DNA of 64,000 nucleotides, taken from the NCBI RefSeq assembly GCF_000724625.1, contig NZ_CP007139.1, forward strand, positions 3,534,001 to 3,598,000. Reading direction: 5' to 3'. The DNA comes from Fimbriimonas ginsengisoli Gsoil 348 (GTDB lineage: Bacteria > Armatimonadota > Fimbriimonadia > Fimbriimonadales > Fimbriimonadaceae). A program made the translations under genes and the position numbers. The notes under the pieces are model-generated. The model searched no databases. It had not been told where the DNA came from and was given only the letters and a program-made list of their open reading frames with translations. Positions 7,915 to 15,573 of this stretch are shown here, in pieces. Position 1 is the stretch's first letter, and every line of letters starts with the position of its first letter.

Positions 7915-8310
7915 ATGCAAGAGACCGAACCACCCCTCAGAACCCTCGGACAGCAAGAGCTCGAAGCCTTGGAAGTCGTCCGCGAACGGGCGCCGATCAC
8001 CGTCGGCGAGATGGCGAAGGCGTTCGGTGAGCCTCGCGGACTCGCCCGGACGACGGTCCTCACGATGATGGAGCGCCTGCGCAGCAAAGGATTTCTGCAA
8101 CGGTCCAAGGAAGGGGGCGTCTTCCACTATTCACCCAAGCGCGACTCCGAGGAGGCCATGAAGGGGCTCGTCGCCGACTTCGTCCGTCGCTCCCTCGGCG
8201 GCTCGCTCTCGCCGTTCGTGAGCTACCTGGTCGATTCCGGGGAACTTAGCTCGACCGAGCAAGAGCAGCTTCGCCGCCTCGTCGACACCGTCGAGAAAGG
8301 TGGCGCATGA
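7915..8310 (+). CDS. BlaI/MecI/CopY family transcriptional repressor
   Basis: 131 aa. Winged-helix domain at about residues 12-80 (LGQQELEALEVVRERAPITV, GLARTTVLTMMERLRSKGFL, then GGVFHYSPKRDSEEA) and a C-terminal dimerisation helix bundle (SSTEQEQLRRLVDTVEKG). This is the usual BlaI length. A dyad operator abuts the ATG, and the downstream M56 peptidase gene overlaps by 4 bases (ATGA), the classic repressor/sensor-protease pair. By family, signal-activated proteolysis through the M56 partner should relieve repression. No beta-lactamase is adjacent; the regulon is unknown. Confidence 0.92.
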   Translation: MQETEPPLRTLGQQELEALEVVRERAPITVGEMAKAFGEPRGLARTTVLTMMERLRSKGFLQRSKEGGVFHYSPKRDSEEAMKGLVADFVRRSLGGSLSPFVSYLVDSGELSSTEQEQLRRLVDTVEKGGA

Positions 8311-10202
8311 ACGCCGCCAACGCGGTTGCGGAGAGTTGGGCCCGCGCCCTCTTTGCCGCCTCTTGGCAGGGAGGCCTTTTTATCCTTGGAGTTTGGGCCT
8401 TGTGCATCGCTTTCCGGCGCATGCCGCCGTGGGTCAAGTCTTGGCTCTGGTGGATCGCCTGCACCCAGATGCTGCTTCGGGTGTTTCTCACTTTGCCGAT
8501 CGCCATGGCGGTCGCGACCCCGGCCCTGCCTGCCGCCGTCGCCACCGTAGAGCATGCCATCGTGATCGAGTCCTCGCCCGCTCCCGTTACCGCCCTTGTG
8601 GAGCGGTCGACGCCGGAACCCGAACGACCGTCGCCGATGCTCATCCTTATGGGCCTCTGGGGAGTGGGAGTCGTCACCGGTGGAGGCATCGCGGTTCGGC
8701 GACTCCTCGGCGCGCGCCGCCTCGTGAAACGAGCGGCACCCCTAAATAGCGAACTGGCGCTGACGATCCTCAACGAACTCACCGATCGCCCGCCCCGCCT
8801 GCTCGAGTCGCCCGATGTGAAGTGTCCGCTGCTCGCCGGCTACGTTCGCCCGGTCATCGTAGTTCCGTCCGGGTTCGCGGACGAGCACGATGCTGGCGAG
8901 ATTCGCATGGCGTTCGCTCACGAGGTTGCCCACCTGCGTCGTCGCGACCTTTGGCTCTCGTTTGCCGTCGCGACCGTGCAAACGGCTTATTTTTTCCACC
9001 CCCTCGTCTGGCTCGCGTCTCACGAAACCGCGATCGCTCGTGAAGAGGCGTGCGACCTCGACGTTTTGCGTCTATGCGGCGAGAGCCCCAGCGTCTACGC
9101 CCATTTCCTGTTCAAGTCCGCCCAAGGCCGCACCCCGGTTGCCGCGCTGGGCGCCGCCTATGGCTACCGAAACCTTCGGAGAAGAATCACCATGCTCAAA
9201 CGAACGTCCAACCTTTCGAAATCCTCGCTCCGCCGCAGTTGGCTTGTCCTCATCGCGGCCGGCGCCGCGGCCGCTCTCCCTTGGAGCGTCGTCGCCCAGT
9301 CCAGCGCCCGCACTAAGACGCTAGGTTCGACCCTCAAGACCGCGACCGGATCGAAGTCGAAGAAGAATCACTCGGCGAAAACGATCTCGAAAAGCAAGAA
9401 GTCGAAGCCGTCCAGTTCTGCCCCAACCGGTCTAACCGGGACCGCCGGCGTCCCTCTTGCAGCCTCTCTGGTCGGCGGAGGAGTTCCCGGCGGCATGGCC
9501 GGCGGGATTTCCAGCCCCCGGTTGGGCGGGCTCCAAGTAGGAGGCGGCGCGCCGGGTGGCGTCTCTACGGCCGCTCAAACGGGAGGTTTTGGCGGGGGCG
9601 GGCTCACTGGGGCCGCCGGTTCCGGTGGATTTGGTGGCTCCGTCGCGACGGGGGGCCGCCAAACGACCACTCGCTCTGTCCGAGGCGCGTCTTCCCGAGG
9701 CGGAGGTCTGGGCACTGGGAGTGCCGCCGCCGGTGGATTTGGCGGAGGAACGACTAAGGGTGGCGGCCCCAGCGCCGGCGGATTCGGCGGAATATCCGGA
9801 GGGGGCGGCTTCGGCGGTGGCAGCGCTGGCGGCGGTCTAGGAGGCGCTGTTGAAACGGTTGGCCTGGGCGGCTTATCCGGTGGCGGTGTCGGTGGTCAAG
9901 AAGGCCCGGTCGAAGCGGACGGAGTCGTTGCCACGCCGGCGGAGAATTCGGGCGGCCCTTCCCTCGAGCGCCTCATCACCGCCGATGTGGAGCACGGCAT
10001 GGTCGAGAAAGCGATCATTCAGGTGCTGAAGGCAAGCGGAACGAACTTCGTCATCAAGGCAAAGATCCGGCCCGAGATAATCACCTGCCACTTCTCCCAA
10101 TCCTCCGCCCTAACCGTCCTTTCCTCGATCCTAAAAGGCAGCGACCAAGCCCTAACCTACCGTCGAGAAGGCGACGTCATCTACATCGTCGCCAAAGAGT
10201 AG
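8307..10202 (+). CDS. M56 (BlaR1/MecR1-like) membrane peptidase with glycine-rich linker and STN-like C-terminal domain
   Basis: 631 aa. Residues ~1-300 are a BlaR1-type membrane metalloprotease: helices at ~15-35, ~45-75 and ~110-130, zinc motif HEVAH at 205-209, downstream AREEACDLDVL glutamate ligand region, and another membrane segment near 310-330. In place of the penicillin-binding sensor there is a Lys/Ser-rich tether (~335-375), a long glycine-rich stretch (~385-550, many GGFGGG units), and a C-terminal ~80-aa domain (ITADVEHGMVEKAIIQVLKA, GTNFVIKAKIRPEIITCHF, YRREGDVIYIVAKE) that reads like an STN/secretin short N-terminal domain. Translationally coupled to the repressor. Predicted to sense an extracytoplasmic cue and trigger BlaI cleavage. 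Confidence 0.87.
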   Translation: MNAANAVAESWARALFAASWQGGLFILGVWALCIAFRRMPPWVKSWLWWIACTQMLLRVFLTLPIAMAVATPALPAAVATVEHAIVIESSPAPVTALVERSTPEPERPSPMLILMGLWGVGVVTGGGIAVRRLLGARRLVKRAAPLNSELALTILNELTDRPPRLLESPDVKCPLLAGYVRPVIVVPSGFADEHDAGEIRMAFAHEVAHLRRRDLWLSFAVATVQTAYFFHPLVWLASHETAIAREEACDLDVLRLCGESPSVYAHFLFKSAQGRTPVAALGAAYGYRNLRRRITMLKRTSNLSKSSLRRSWLVLIAAGAAAALPWSVVAQSSARTKTLGSTLKTATGSKSKKNHSAKTISKSKKSKPSSSAPTGLTGTAGVPLAASLVGGGVPGGMAGGISSPRLGGLQVGGGAPGGVSTAAQTGGFGGGGLTGAAGSGGFGGSVATGGRQTTTRSVRGASSRGGGLGTGSAAAGGFGGGTTKGGGPSAGGFGGISGGGGFGGGSAGGGLGGAVETVGLGGLSGGGVGGQEGPVEADGVVATPAENSGGPSLERLITADVEHGMVEKAIIQVLKASGTNFVIKAKIRPEIITCHFSQSSALTVLSSILKGSDQALTYRREGDVIYIVAKE

Positions 10203-10548
10203 CAAGCCAACCTCCGGAGCCCCCTCGCCCTCCTTCGGATGTATGTGCCGAACGAGGGAGAGGGGGTTGGGGGAGAGGGAGTCCGGTCTAGTGATGGGTG
10301 ATGATTGACTTTTGATATGTGACGGTCCGGGCTCGACGGACCATCAGACCGGCCTCCCCTCCCTCAACGCCGAAGGTGTGTACCGTCGCCTAAACGCGAC
10401 GCTTGGCGTACCTTTGGTACGCCGGGACATGGGCGAGCCGCCCATGGAAACTCACGGGCGAGCCGCCCGTGCCACGAACGTGGGATTGTTAAGAAAGACC
10501 GCAAGATCGAAGAAGCGCCCCGGCCGCTTCAGTGGCTACCGTAGATGC
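10203..10548. other. gene-free gap with stacked palindromes
   Basis: No credible gene. It holds a long imperfect hairpin with arms 10220-10238 and 10248-10266 (possible terminator for the M56 gene) and three short palindromes in a row: GGCGTACC-TTT-GGTACGCC at 10405-10423, CATGGGCGAGCCGCCCATG at 10428-10446 and CACGGGCGAGCCGCCCGTG at 10453-10471. Confidence 0.6.
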
Positions 10549-10974
10549 ATGGTCACGAAGCTGTCCCACGTTTGCATCTACGTTCTCGATCAAGACTCGG
10601 CTAAGGAGTTCTACGTCGACAAACTTGGCTTCAAGGTAAACACCGACGCCGAGTACGGCGAAGGATTTCGCTGGCTAACCGTCACCCCGCCCGAGCAACC
10701 CGATCTCGAGATCTCCCTTATGGCGATCAAGCCGGGAATGGCGCTCGACGAGGAAGCCGCCGCGGCGATGAGGACCCTCGTTCAAAAAGGCCACTTCGGC
10801 GTCGGCGCCATGGAATCGCCGGACATCCGCAAGACCTACGAGGAGCTTAAAGCGAAGGGAGTGAAGTTCCGCTCCGAACCCGAGGAGCAGTTCTACGGCA
10901 TCGAAGCGGTGCTCCAAGACGACTCCGGAAACTGGTTCAGCCTCTGTCAGCGCGCGGAGGTTACCGTCGCCTAG
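10549..10974 (+). CDS. VOC family (glyoxalase/bleomycin-resistance-like) protein
   Basis: 141 aa. Two beta-alpha-beta-beta-beta halves: LSHVCIYVLDQDSAKEFYVD at the N-terminus and a second half around TYEELKAKGVKFRSEPEEQF and DDSGNWFSLCQR. Members bind a divalent metal and act on varied small substrates, and no substrate can be assigned. The frame is open upstream to 10312, but that part consists of intergenic palindromes, so ATG 10549 is chosen. It converges on another VOC gene and the two stop codons share the four bases CTAG (10971-10974). Confidence 0.85.
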   Translation: MVTKLSHVCIYVLDQDSAKEFYVDKLGFKVNTDAEYGEGFRWLTVTPPEQPDLEISLMAIKPGMALDEEAAAAMRTLVQKGHFGVGAMESPDIRKTYEELKAKGVKFRSEPEEQFYGIEAVLQDDSGNWFSLCQRAEVTVA

Positions 10975-11333
10975 CGGGCTTGGAATAGCTCGATCGGATT
11001 CCCGCTCGGGTCCTCGATGAGGACCTGAGTGCCGCCTGGGCCCGATAACGGCTCGTTTCGGAAGACGACTCCGGCCCCGCGTAAGGTGCTAATAAGCCCT
11101 TCAAGATCTTCCGAGCCGACGACAATCCGGTTCCACCCGCCTGGCTCCGGCTTGCGTCCGTCCGGCATCGCCTTCGCCGCCGAGCTCTCGGGGCCGCTCA
11201 GCCATAAAGTAGCCCCGTCCAATTCGACAATCGCGAACGCGCTCCCCCACTTCTCGACCTCTCGAAATCCGAGAAGCCCCACGTAAAATGCGAGGCTCTC
11301 CTCGACGTCGCGCACGATGTAGCGGGTTGACAT
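10971..11333 (-). CDS. VOC family protein
   Basis: 120 aa from ATG 11331-11333 (MSTRYIVRDVEESLAFYVGL). Contains the VOC repeat features VRDVEESLAFYVGLLGF, LWLSGPESS and GGTQVLIEDPSGNPIELFQ, the last being the conserved metal-glutamate strand. The longer open frame upstream (to 12044) is antisense to the deacetylase gene and is a shadow. Arranged tail-to-tail with the other VOC gene, so they are not one operon; the shared fold may be coincidence or an inverted duplication. Substrate unknown. Confidence 0.85.
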   Translation of the reverse strand: MSTRYIVRDVEESLAFYVGLLGFREVEKWGSAFAIVELDGATLWLSGPESSAAKAMPDGRKPEPGGWNRIVVGSEDLEGLISTLRGAGVVFRNEPLSGPGGTQVLIEDPSGNPIELFQAR

Positions 11334-11405
11334 GGCCAAATATTGGCATAGGGATGGGTGCTTGCCGCCTGCGGCGTAAAACTCGAATTGAGCGACAATC
11401 ATCCC

Positions 11406-12146
11406 ATGCTCGCCACGTTTGCAGTCCTGCTCTTGGCCGGACAGCCTGAAATACGCCACGACCTTCGGACCCGCACCCCCGTTCTCACCTACCACGACAT
11501 GGTGCCCGATCGCGGTCCCGGCGCCCTCTGGTTCGACTGCACGCCCCAAGAATTCGAGCAGCAGCTCGACTGGCTCGCCGCAAACGGCGCCCACTTCATT
11601 TCCATCGCCCAGCTCTACGATCACCTCACCCGGGGGGCAAAGCTCCCTTCGAAGGCGATCGCCATCACCTTCGCCGACAACTACCTCGGCTTCTACGGCC
11701 GAGCTCTCCCGATCCTTCGGCGGCGCCAAATCCCGGTCGCGATGTTCGTCCACACCGACTTTGTCGGCTCCTCCATCGGTCGGCCCAAGATGAGCTGGGG
11801 CCAGCTCCAAGAGCTCGACCGCGAAGGGCTCGTAACCGTCGCCTCGCAAACGAGAACCCACCCGGCCGACCTCCGGACCCTCAAGCAAAAGGCGCTCAAC
11901 GAGGAGATGGCCGGCTCCAAACACGCCCTCGAAGCCCACCTCGGCCACACGGTCCGCTTCCTCGCCTATCCGAATGGCAAATTCGACTCCCGGGTCGCCC
12001 GCGCCGCCGCCTCCGCGGGCTACGAAATGGCCTTCACCGAGCAATTGATGCCCGCGGATAGATCACCTAGCATCTTCAAAGTGGCAAGATACGTGCACAC
12101 AAAATATCGTCGCGCATGGAGCGACGCGTACGGACGGGGAAGATAA
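11406..12146 (+). CDS. NodB/PgaB-like polysaccharide deacetylase family protein with altered catalytic residues
   Basis: 246 aa with a short N-terminal signal-like stretch (MLATFAVLLLAGQ). The fold is recognisable: VLTYHDMVPD at the start of the barrel, FEQQLDWLAANGAHFISIAQ, ITFADNYLGFYGRALPILRR (motif 1) and VASQTRTHPADL (motif 2), then RFLAYPNGKFD. Two key residues differ from active enzymes: the first Asp of the TFDD motif (catalytic base) is Ala90, and the first His of the HxxxH metal site is Gln148; Asp91 and His152 remain. It may be a pseudo-enzyme or use other chemistry. Its stop overlaps the next start by one base (TAATG). Confidence 0.8.
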   Translation: MLATFAVLLLAGQPEIRHDLRTRTPVLTYHDMVPDRGPGALWFDCTPQEFEQQLDWLAANGAHFISIAQLYDHLTRGAKLPSKAIAITFADNYLGFYGRALPILRRRQIPVAMFVHTDFVGSSIGRPKMSWGQLQELDREGLVTVASQTRTHPADLRTLKQKALNEEMAGSKHALEAHLGHTVRFLAYPNGKFDSRVARAAASAGYEMAFTEQLMPADRSPSIFKVARYVHTKYRRAWSDAYGRGR

Positions 12147-13627
12147 TGAGGGGCAAACTGGTTCTTGGATTACTGATCGCGCTGACGAGCGTAGCGGTCG
12201 CAGACGAAAAGGGGGCGGAACGCGCCTTCGAGCGGGCGAAGCGGACCGAACCGGAGCTCATTGCCTTCCTCAAGCGCGTTCCAAAAGGGGGCGACCTCCA
12301 CAACCACGCCTCCGGCGCTTATTACACCGACGGCATGCTGGACGCCGCGATCCAGCAGGGGCTCTTCTTCGACCCCGCCACCTCCCGGTTCGGCACCGAC
12401 AGCACGAAGGTGCCAGCCAAGAACCTGCTGACGAACAACGCCCTCCTCTACCAATTCCTAAACGCCGCCAGCATGCGCGGCTGGACCGGCGAGGCCCAAA
12501 GCGGCCACGACCACTTCTTTGAGACGTTCGGCATCTTCGGAGGTGCGCTCAACGCGGTTCCCGAAGAGGAATTCTTCGCCGAGGTCATCGGCCGCGCAAA
12601 GCGGCAAAACCTCCAATACATGGAGCTGATGGCCGGCCCTTCCCCCAGCGACGCCCTGAACGAGTACTTCAAAGACACGCCATCCAGCGCGGATATGGCC
12701 AGGGCGCTCGATATCCTGCGCCCCCGGCTGGAAAAGCTGCTGACCGCTACAACCAAGAACCTTGACGAACGCGAAAAGCTCGCCGCCCGCATAGGCCAAA
12801 GATCGTTCACGAGTGCCGACGAGCCGATGACGGTCCGGTGGGTCTATTCGATCAACCGGCTCGCGTCCGCCGACAGCTTCTTCGCCAACGCCGCCGCCGG
12901 CATCTTCTTGGCCGCCCGCGAGCCCCGCGTTTGCGCCATGAACATGGTCGCCCCCGAAGACCATCCGCTCTCCCGCCAAAACTTCGAGAGCCAGATGCGG
13001 ATGATCGATTTCCTCTGGAGAAACCTCGGCAAGCCGAACCTGACTCTCCACGGCGGCGAGCTGACGACCGCCATCTCACCCCCCGACGCGATGCGCGACC
13101 GAATAAGGAAAACCATCGAGATCGGCCACGCCAAGCGGATAGGCCACGGAGTCTCCATCGCCTGGGAAGACGATCTCGACGGCCTATTCGACGAGATGCG
13201 AAAGCTGGGAATCGCCGTCGAGATCTGCCTCACCAGCAACGCCTCCATCCTCGGCGTCTCCGGCGACCGCCACCCGCTTCGCCTCTACCGCGCCAACGGC
13301 ATCCCCGTCTTCCTCAACACCGACGACGAAGGGGTCAGCCGAAGCACGATGACCCTCGAATGGGTCCGCGCCGTCCGCGACCAAGGGATGACCTACCGCG
13401 ACCTCAAAGAGATGGCCCGAAACTCCATCGAGTATTCCTTCCTCCCCGGTCGCTCGCTTTACGAAGGCCGAAACTACGCACAGCTTGCCGGGCCATTCCA
13501 AGGCGCCCGAGCCCCGGGTTGGAAGCAGACCGCCGAGGCCGAACAAATGCTCCGCGCCTCCGAGAAGATGCGCGTCCAGCTCCGCCTGGAGCGCGCCTTC
13601 GTAGCGTTCGAGAGCAAATACCCCTAG
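12146..13627 (+). CDS. secreted adenosine deaminase-family metal-dependent hydrolase (ADGF-like)
   Basis: 493 aa with a signal peptide (MRGKLVLGLLIALTSVAVAD). ADA-family motifs in order: GGDLHNHASGA (metal His52, His54), LTLHGGE (metal His and catalytic Glu), KRIGHGVSIA, CLTSNAS and FLNTDDEGVS (metal/catalytic Asp pair). The long insertion between the first and second motifs and the export signal resemble secreted adenosine deaminases (ADGF/CECR1 type). The likely reaction is extracytoplasmic deamination of adenosine or related nucleosides; specificity is inferred. The start ATG is embedded in the preceding stop codon (TAATG) with GGGGAAG just upstream, so it is coupled to the NodB-like gene. 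Confidence 0.85.
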   Translation: MRGKLVLGLLIALTSVAVADEKGAERAFERAKRTEPELIAFLKRVPKGGDLHNHASGAYYTDGMLDAAIQQGLFFDPATSRFGTDSTKVPAKNLLTNNALLYQFLNAASMRGWTGEAQSGHDHFFETFGIFGGALNAVPEEEFFAEVIGRAKRQNLQYMELMAGPSPSDALNEYFKDTPSSADMARALDILRPRLEKLLTATTKNLDEREKLAARIGQRSFTSADEPMTVRWVYSINRLASADSFFANAAAGIFLAAREPRVCAMNMVAPEDHPLSRQNFESQMRMIDFLWRNLGKPNLTLHGGELTTAISPPDAMRDRIRKTIEIGHAKRIGHGVSIAWEDDLDGLFDEMRKLGIAVEICLTSNASILGVSGDRHPLRLYRANGIPVFLNTDDEGVSRSTMTLEWVRAVRDQGMTYRDLKEMARNSIEYSFLPGRSLYEGRNYAQLAGPFQGARAPGWKQTAEAEQMLRASEKMRVQLRLERAFVAFESKYP

Positions 13628-13785
13628 CGGACCGCCGCTCTGGAGAGCGGCTCATCCCGGTGTACGAAGTACACCGGGAACGCGCGAGACGCCCGGGGTC
13701 AGGAGGCCGCTCTGGAGAGCAGCGGTCCAAGGCTCGCCTTTGTGTAAGATAAGGATAGTTTCGGCACGGTGAAGATAGAAAGCAC
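13628..13785. repeat. intergenic palindromic repeats
   Basis: Two copies of the short palindrome family: CCGCTCTGGAGAGCGG at 13635-13650 and a degenerate copy at 13705-13728. Between them is a palindrome around GTGTACGAAGTACACC (13660-13675). A similar GTGTACTTCGTACACC lies at 49920-49935. Confidence 0.55.
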
Positions 13786-15573
13786 GTGGAAGTAACCGCG
13801 CAAGCCCCGGCTGTCTGGATTCAACTACTGGGCAGCTTTCGAGTGGTCCTTGGCCGGAGCCCGGATCAACCGCAGCGATTTCGCTCCCGTACCGCCGAGA
13901 GGCTGCTCGCCTCCCTCGCCCTCCGGCTTGGGCACGCAGTTCACAAGGGTGAGCTTCTTGAGGCGCTTTGGCCCGCCAGCGATGGGGACCGTCAGGCGCA
14001 AAACCTAAGGAAGGCGATCTCCGATATTCGGCAAGTATTGGAGGACGGCTCAACCGTGGTACTTTCGCACGGCGATCGCCTTTGGCTCGACTCCGCCCAA
14101 GTCCAGACCGATGTCGACCGATTCAAGCGCCTCACCGACGCCGGTCTCGAAGGGAACGAGTCTGAGCAAAACCTTCGAGCGGCGCTGAAGCTTTACGGCG
14201 GCCCGCTTCTGGCCGAGGAGGAAGAGCCGTGGCTCCAGGTTCACCGGATGGAGTTGGAGGAGCGATTCGGCCAGTCCGTGGAGCAGATGATCGCGCTCCT
14301 CTTAAGCTCCGAAAAGTACGACGAGGCGCTAAGAATTGGCCGCCAAGCCGTCATCGCCGCCCCGTTGAGGGAAGACGTACACATGGCCCTCATCCGGGCC
14401 TACGCCTCCTCGGGGCTGCGAACGGAGGCGATCCGCCAATTCGAAGAGCTCGAGTCGCTTCTAAGCAACCAGTGGGGCGAGTCCCCCTCCCAGAAAAGCG
14501 TAGAGACGTTCGAAGCCCTTTGGGGCCAACGGGAACCTCCGCCCCTCCGAGAGGCCCCGCCGGAGTCGCCGGGTGGGGCGATTTCAGCGAACTCCTCCTT
14601 CTATATCTCGCGAGAGTGCGACCAGGTATTTCGCCGGGCGATCGCTCGCTCGGAAGCAACGATTCTCATTCATGGCCCCCGCCAAGTAGGAAAGACCTCT
14701 CTGCTTGGGCGGGTGTTGAATGGAGCTCGCGCCGATTTTAAGGTCGCCATCACCGACTTCCAGGTTCTCAGCCGCCCTCAGATGGCCGATGCCGACTCGT
14801 TCAGCCGGGCGCTTGCCTACGGATTCGCGACTCAGCTCGGAGTTCGAGTCGATTTCGCCGAGGTATGGAACGATTGGATCGGCCCCAACTCGAATCTTCA
14901 CTCAGTCGTCGAAGCGGTATTGCGCCAGGTCGAGGGTCCGGTCGTCTGGGCGATGGACGAAGCGGACCGTCTGTTCGGCGTAGAATTCGCCGACGACTTC
15001 TTCGGCCTCGTGCGGAGTTGGCACAACCTTCGAGCCATGGATTCCGGAGGGCCGTTCTCCCGCCTATCTCTGGTGATCTCCTATGCCACGGAGGCGCACC
15101 TGTTTATCCAGGACATCAACCAGTCTCCGTTCAATGTCGGGATCCGGATTCCGGTGAGGGACTTTGCCGAGGCGGACGTAGAGGAGTTAAGCCTTCGCTA
15201 TGGTCTGCGTCTAGCCCATCAAGACGTTCGCCGCCTTTTCGACCTCACCGGAGGACAGCCGTTCCTCACCCGAAAAGCGCTCGACGCATTGGTTCACGGC
15301 GGAGGAACCGTCGAGTCGCTGCAGAGGAACGCCGTCGATGAGGACGGTCCGTTTGGCGAGCATCTCCGGCGGCTTCTTTTCGTCACCTCGCGTGATCCGA
15401 TTACCCGCGAGGAGATTGCGAGGTTCCTCCGCCGCCAACCGTTCTCCGATCCAAAGACCCCGCTACGCCTCATGGCCGGCGGAATGCTCATCCGGAACAC
15501 GTCGGGCCAACTCGAATTCAGGGTGCCCGCTTACCGGCCGTTCCTGGAGCGCTACCTACTCGGGTCGGGGTGA
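13786..15573 (+). CDS. SARP/BTAD-type regulator fused to an AAA-like NTPase domain
   Basis: 595 aa, GTG start. Residues ~10-100: winged-helix DNA-binding domain (VWIQLLGSFRVVLG, RSRTAERLLASLALRLGHAV). Residues ~105-250: bacterial transcriptional activation domain of TPR-like helices (VDRFKRLTDAGLEGNE, ALRIGRQAVIAAPLREDVHM, SGLRTEAIRQFEEL). Residues ~270-590: AAA-like NTPase with P-loop GPRQVGKTSLL starting at 297 and Walker B VVWAMDEADRLF at 386-397. The build is like AfsR/SARP regulators, but the NTPase is of the AAA_35-like kind also present in the convergent neighbour. Likely a signal-responsive activator; targets unknown. Its last 56 bases overlap the 3' end of the neighbour. Confidence 0.85.
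   Translation: MEVTAQAPAVWIQLLGSFRVVLGRSPDQPQRFRSRTAERLLASLALRLGHAVHKGELLEALWPASDGDRQAQNLRKAISDIRQVLEDGSTVVLSHGDRLWLDSAQVQTDVDRFKRLTDAGLEGNESEQNLRAALKLYGGPLLAEEEEPWLQVHRMELEERFGQSVEQMIALLLSSEKYDEALRIGRQAVIAAPLREDVHMALIRAYASSGLRTEAIRQFEELESLLSNQWGESPSQKSVETFEALWGQREPPPLREAPPESPGGAISANSSFYISRECDQVFRRAIARSEATILIHGPRQVGKTSLLGRVLNGARADFKVAITDFQVLSRPQMADADSFSRALAYGFATQLGVRVDFAEVWNDWIGPNSNLHSVVEAVLRQVEGPVVWAMDEADRLFGVEFADDFFGLVRSWHNLRAMDSGGPFSRLSLVISYATEAHLFIQDINQSPFNVGIRIPVRDFAEADVEELSLRYGLRLAHQDVRRLFDLTGGQPFLTRKALDALVHGGGTVESLQRNAVDEDGPFGEHLRRLLFVTSRDPITREEIARFLRRQPFSDPKTPLRLMAGGMLIRNTSGQLEFRVPAYRPFLERYLLGSG

Noticed and set aside
12838-13752. 304-aa Arg/Pro-rich frame overlapping the adenosine deaminase-like gene
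   Set aside because: Composition typical of a +1 shadow of GC-rich coding sequence, with no domain; the ADA frame carries all catalytic motifs.
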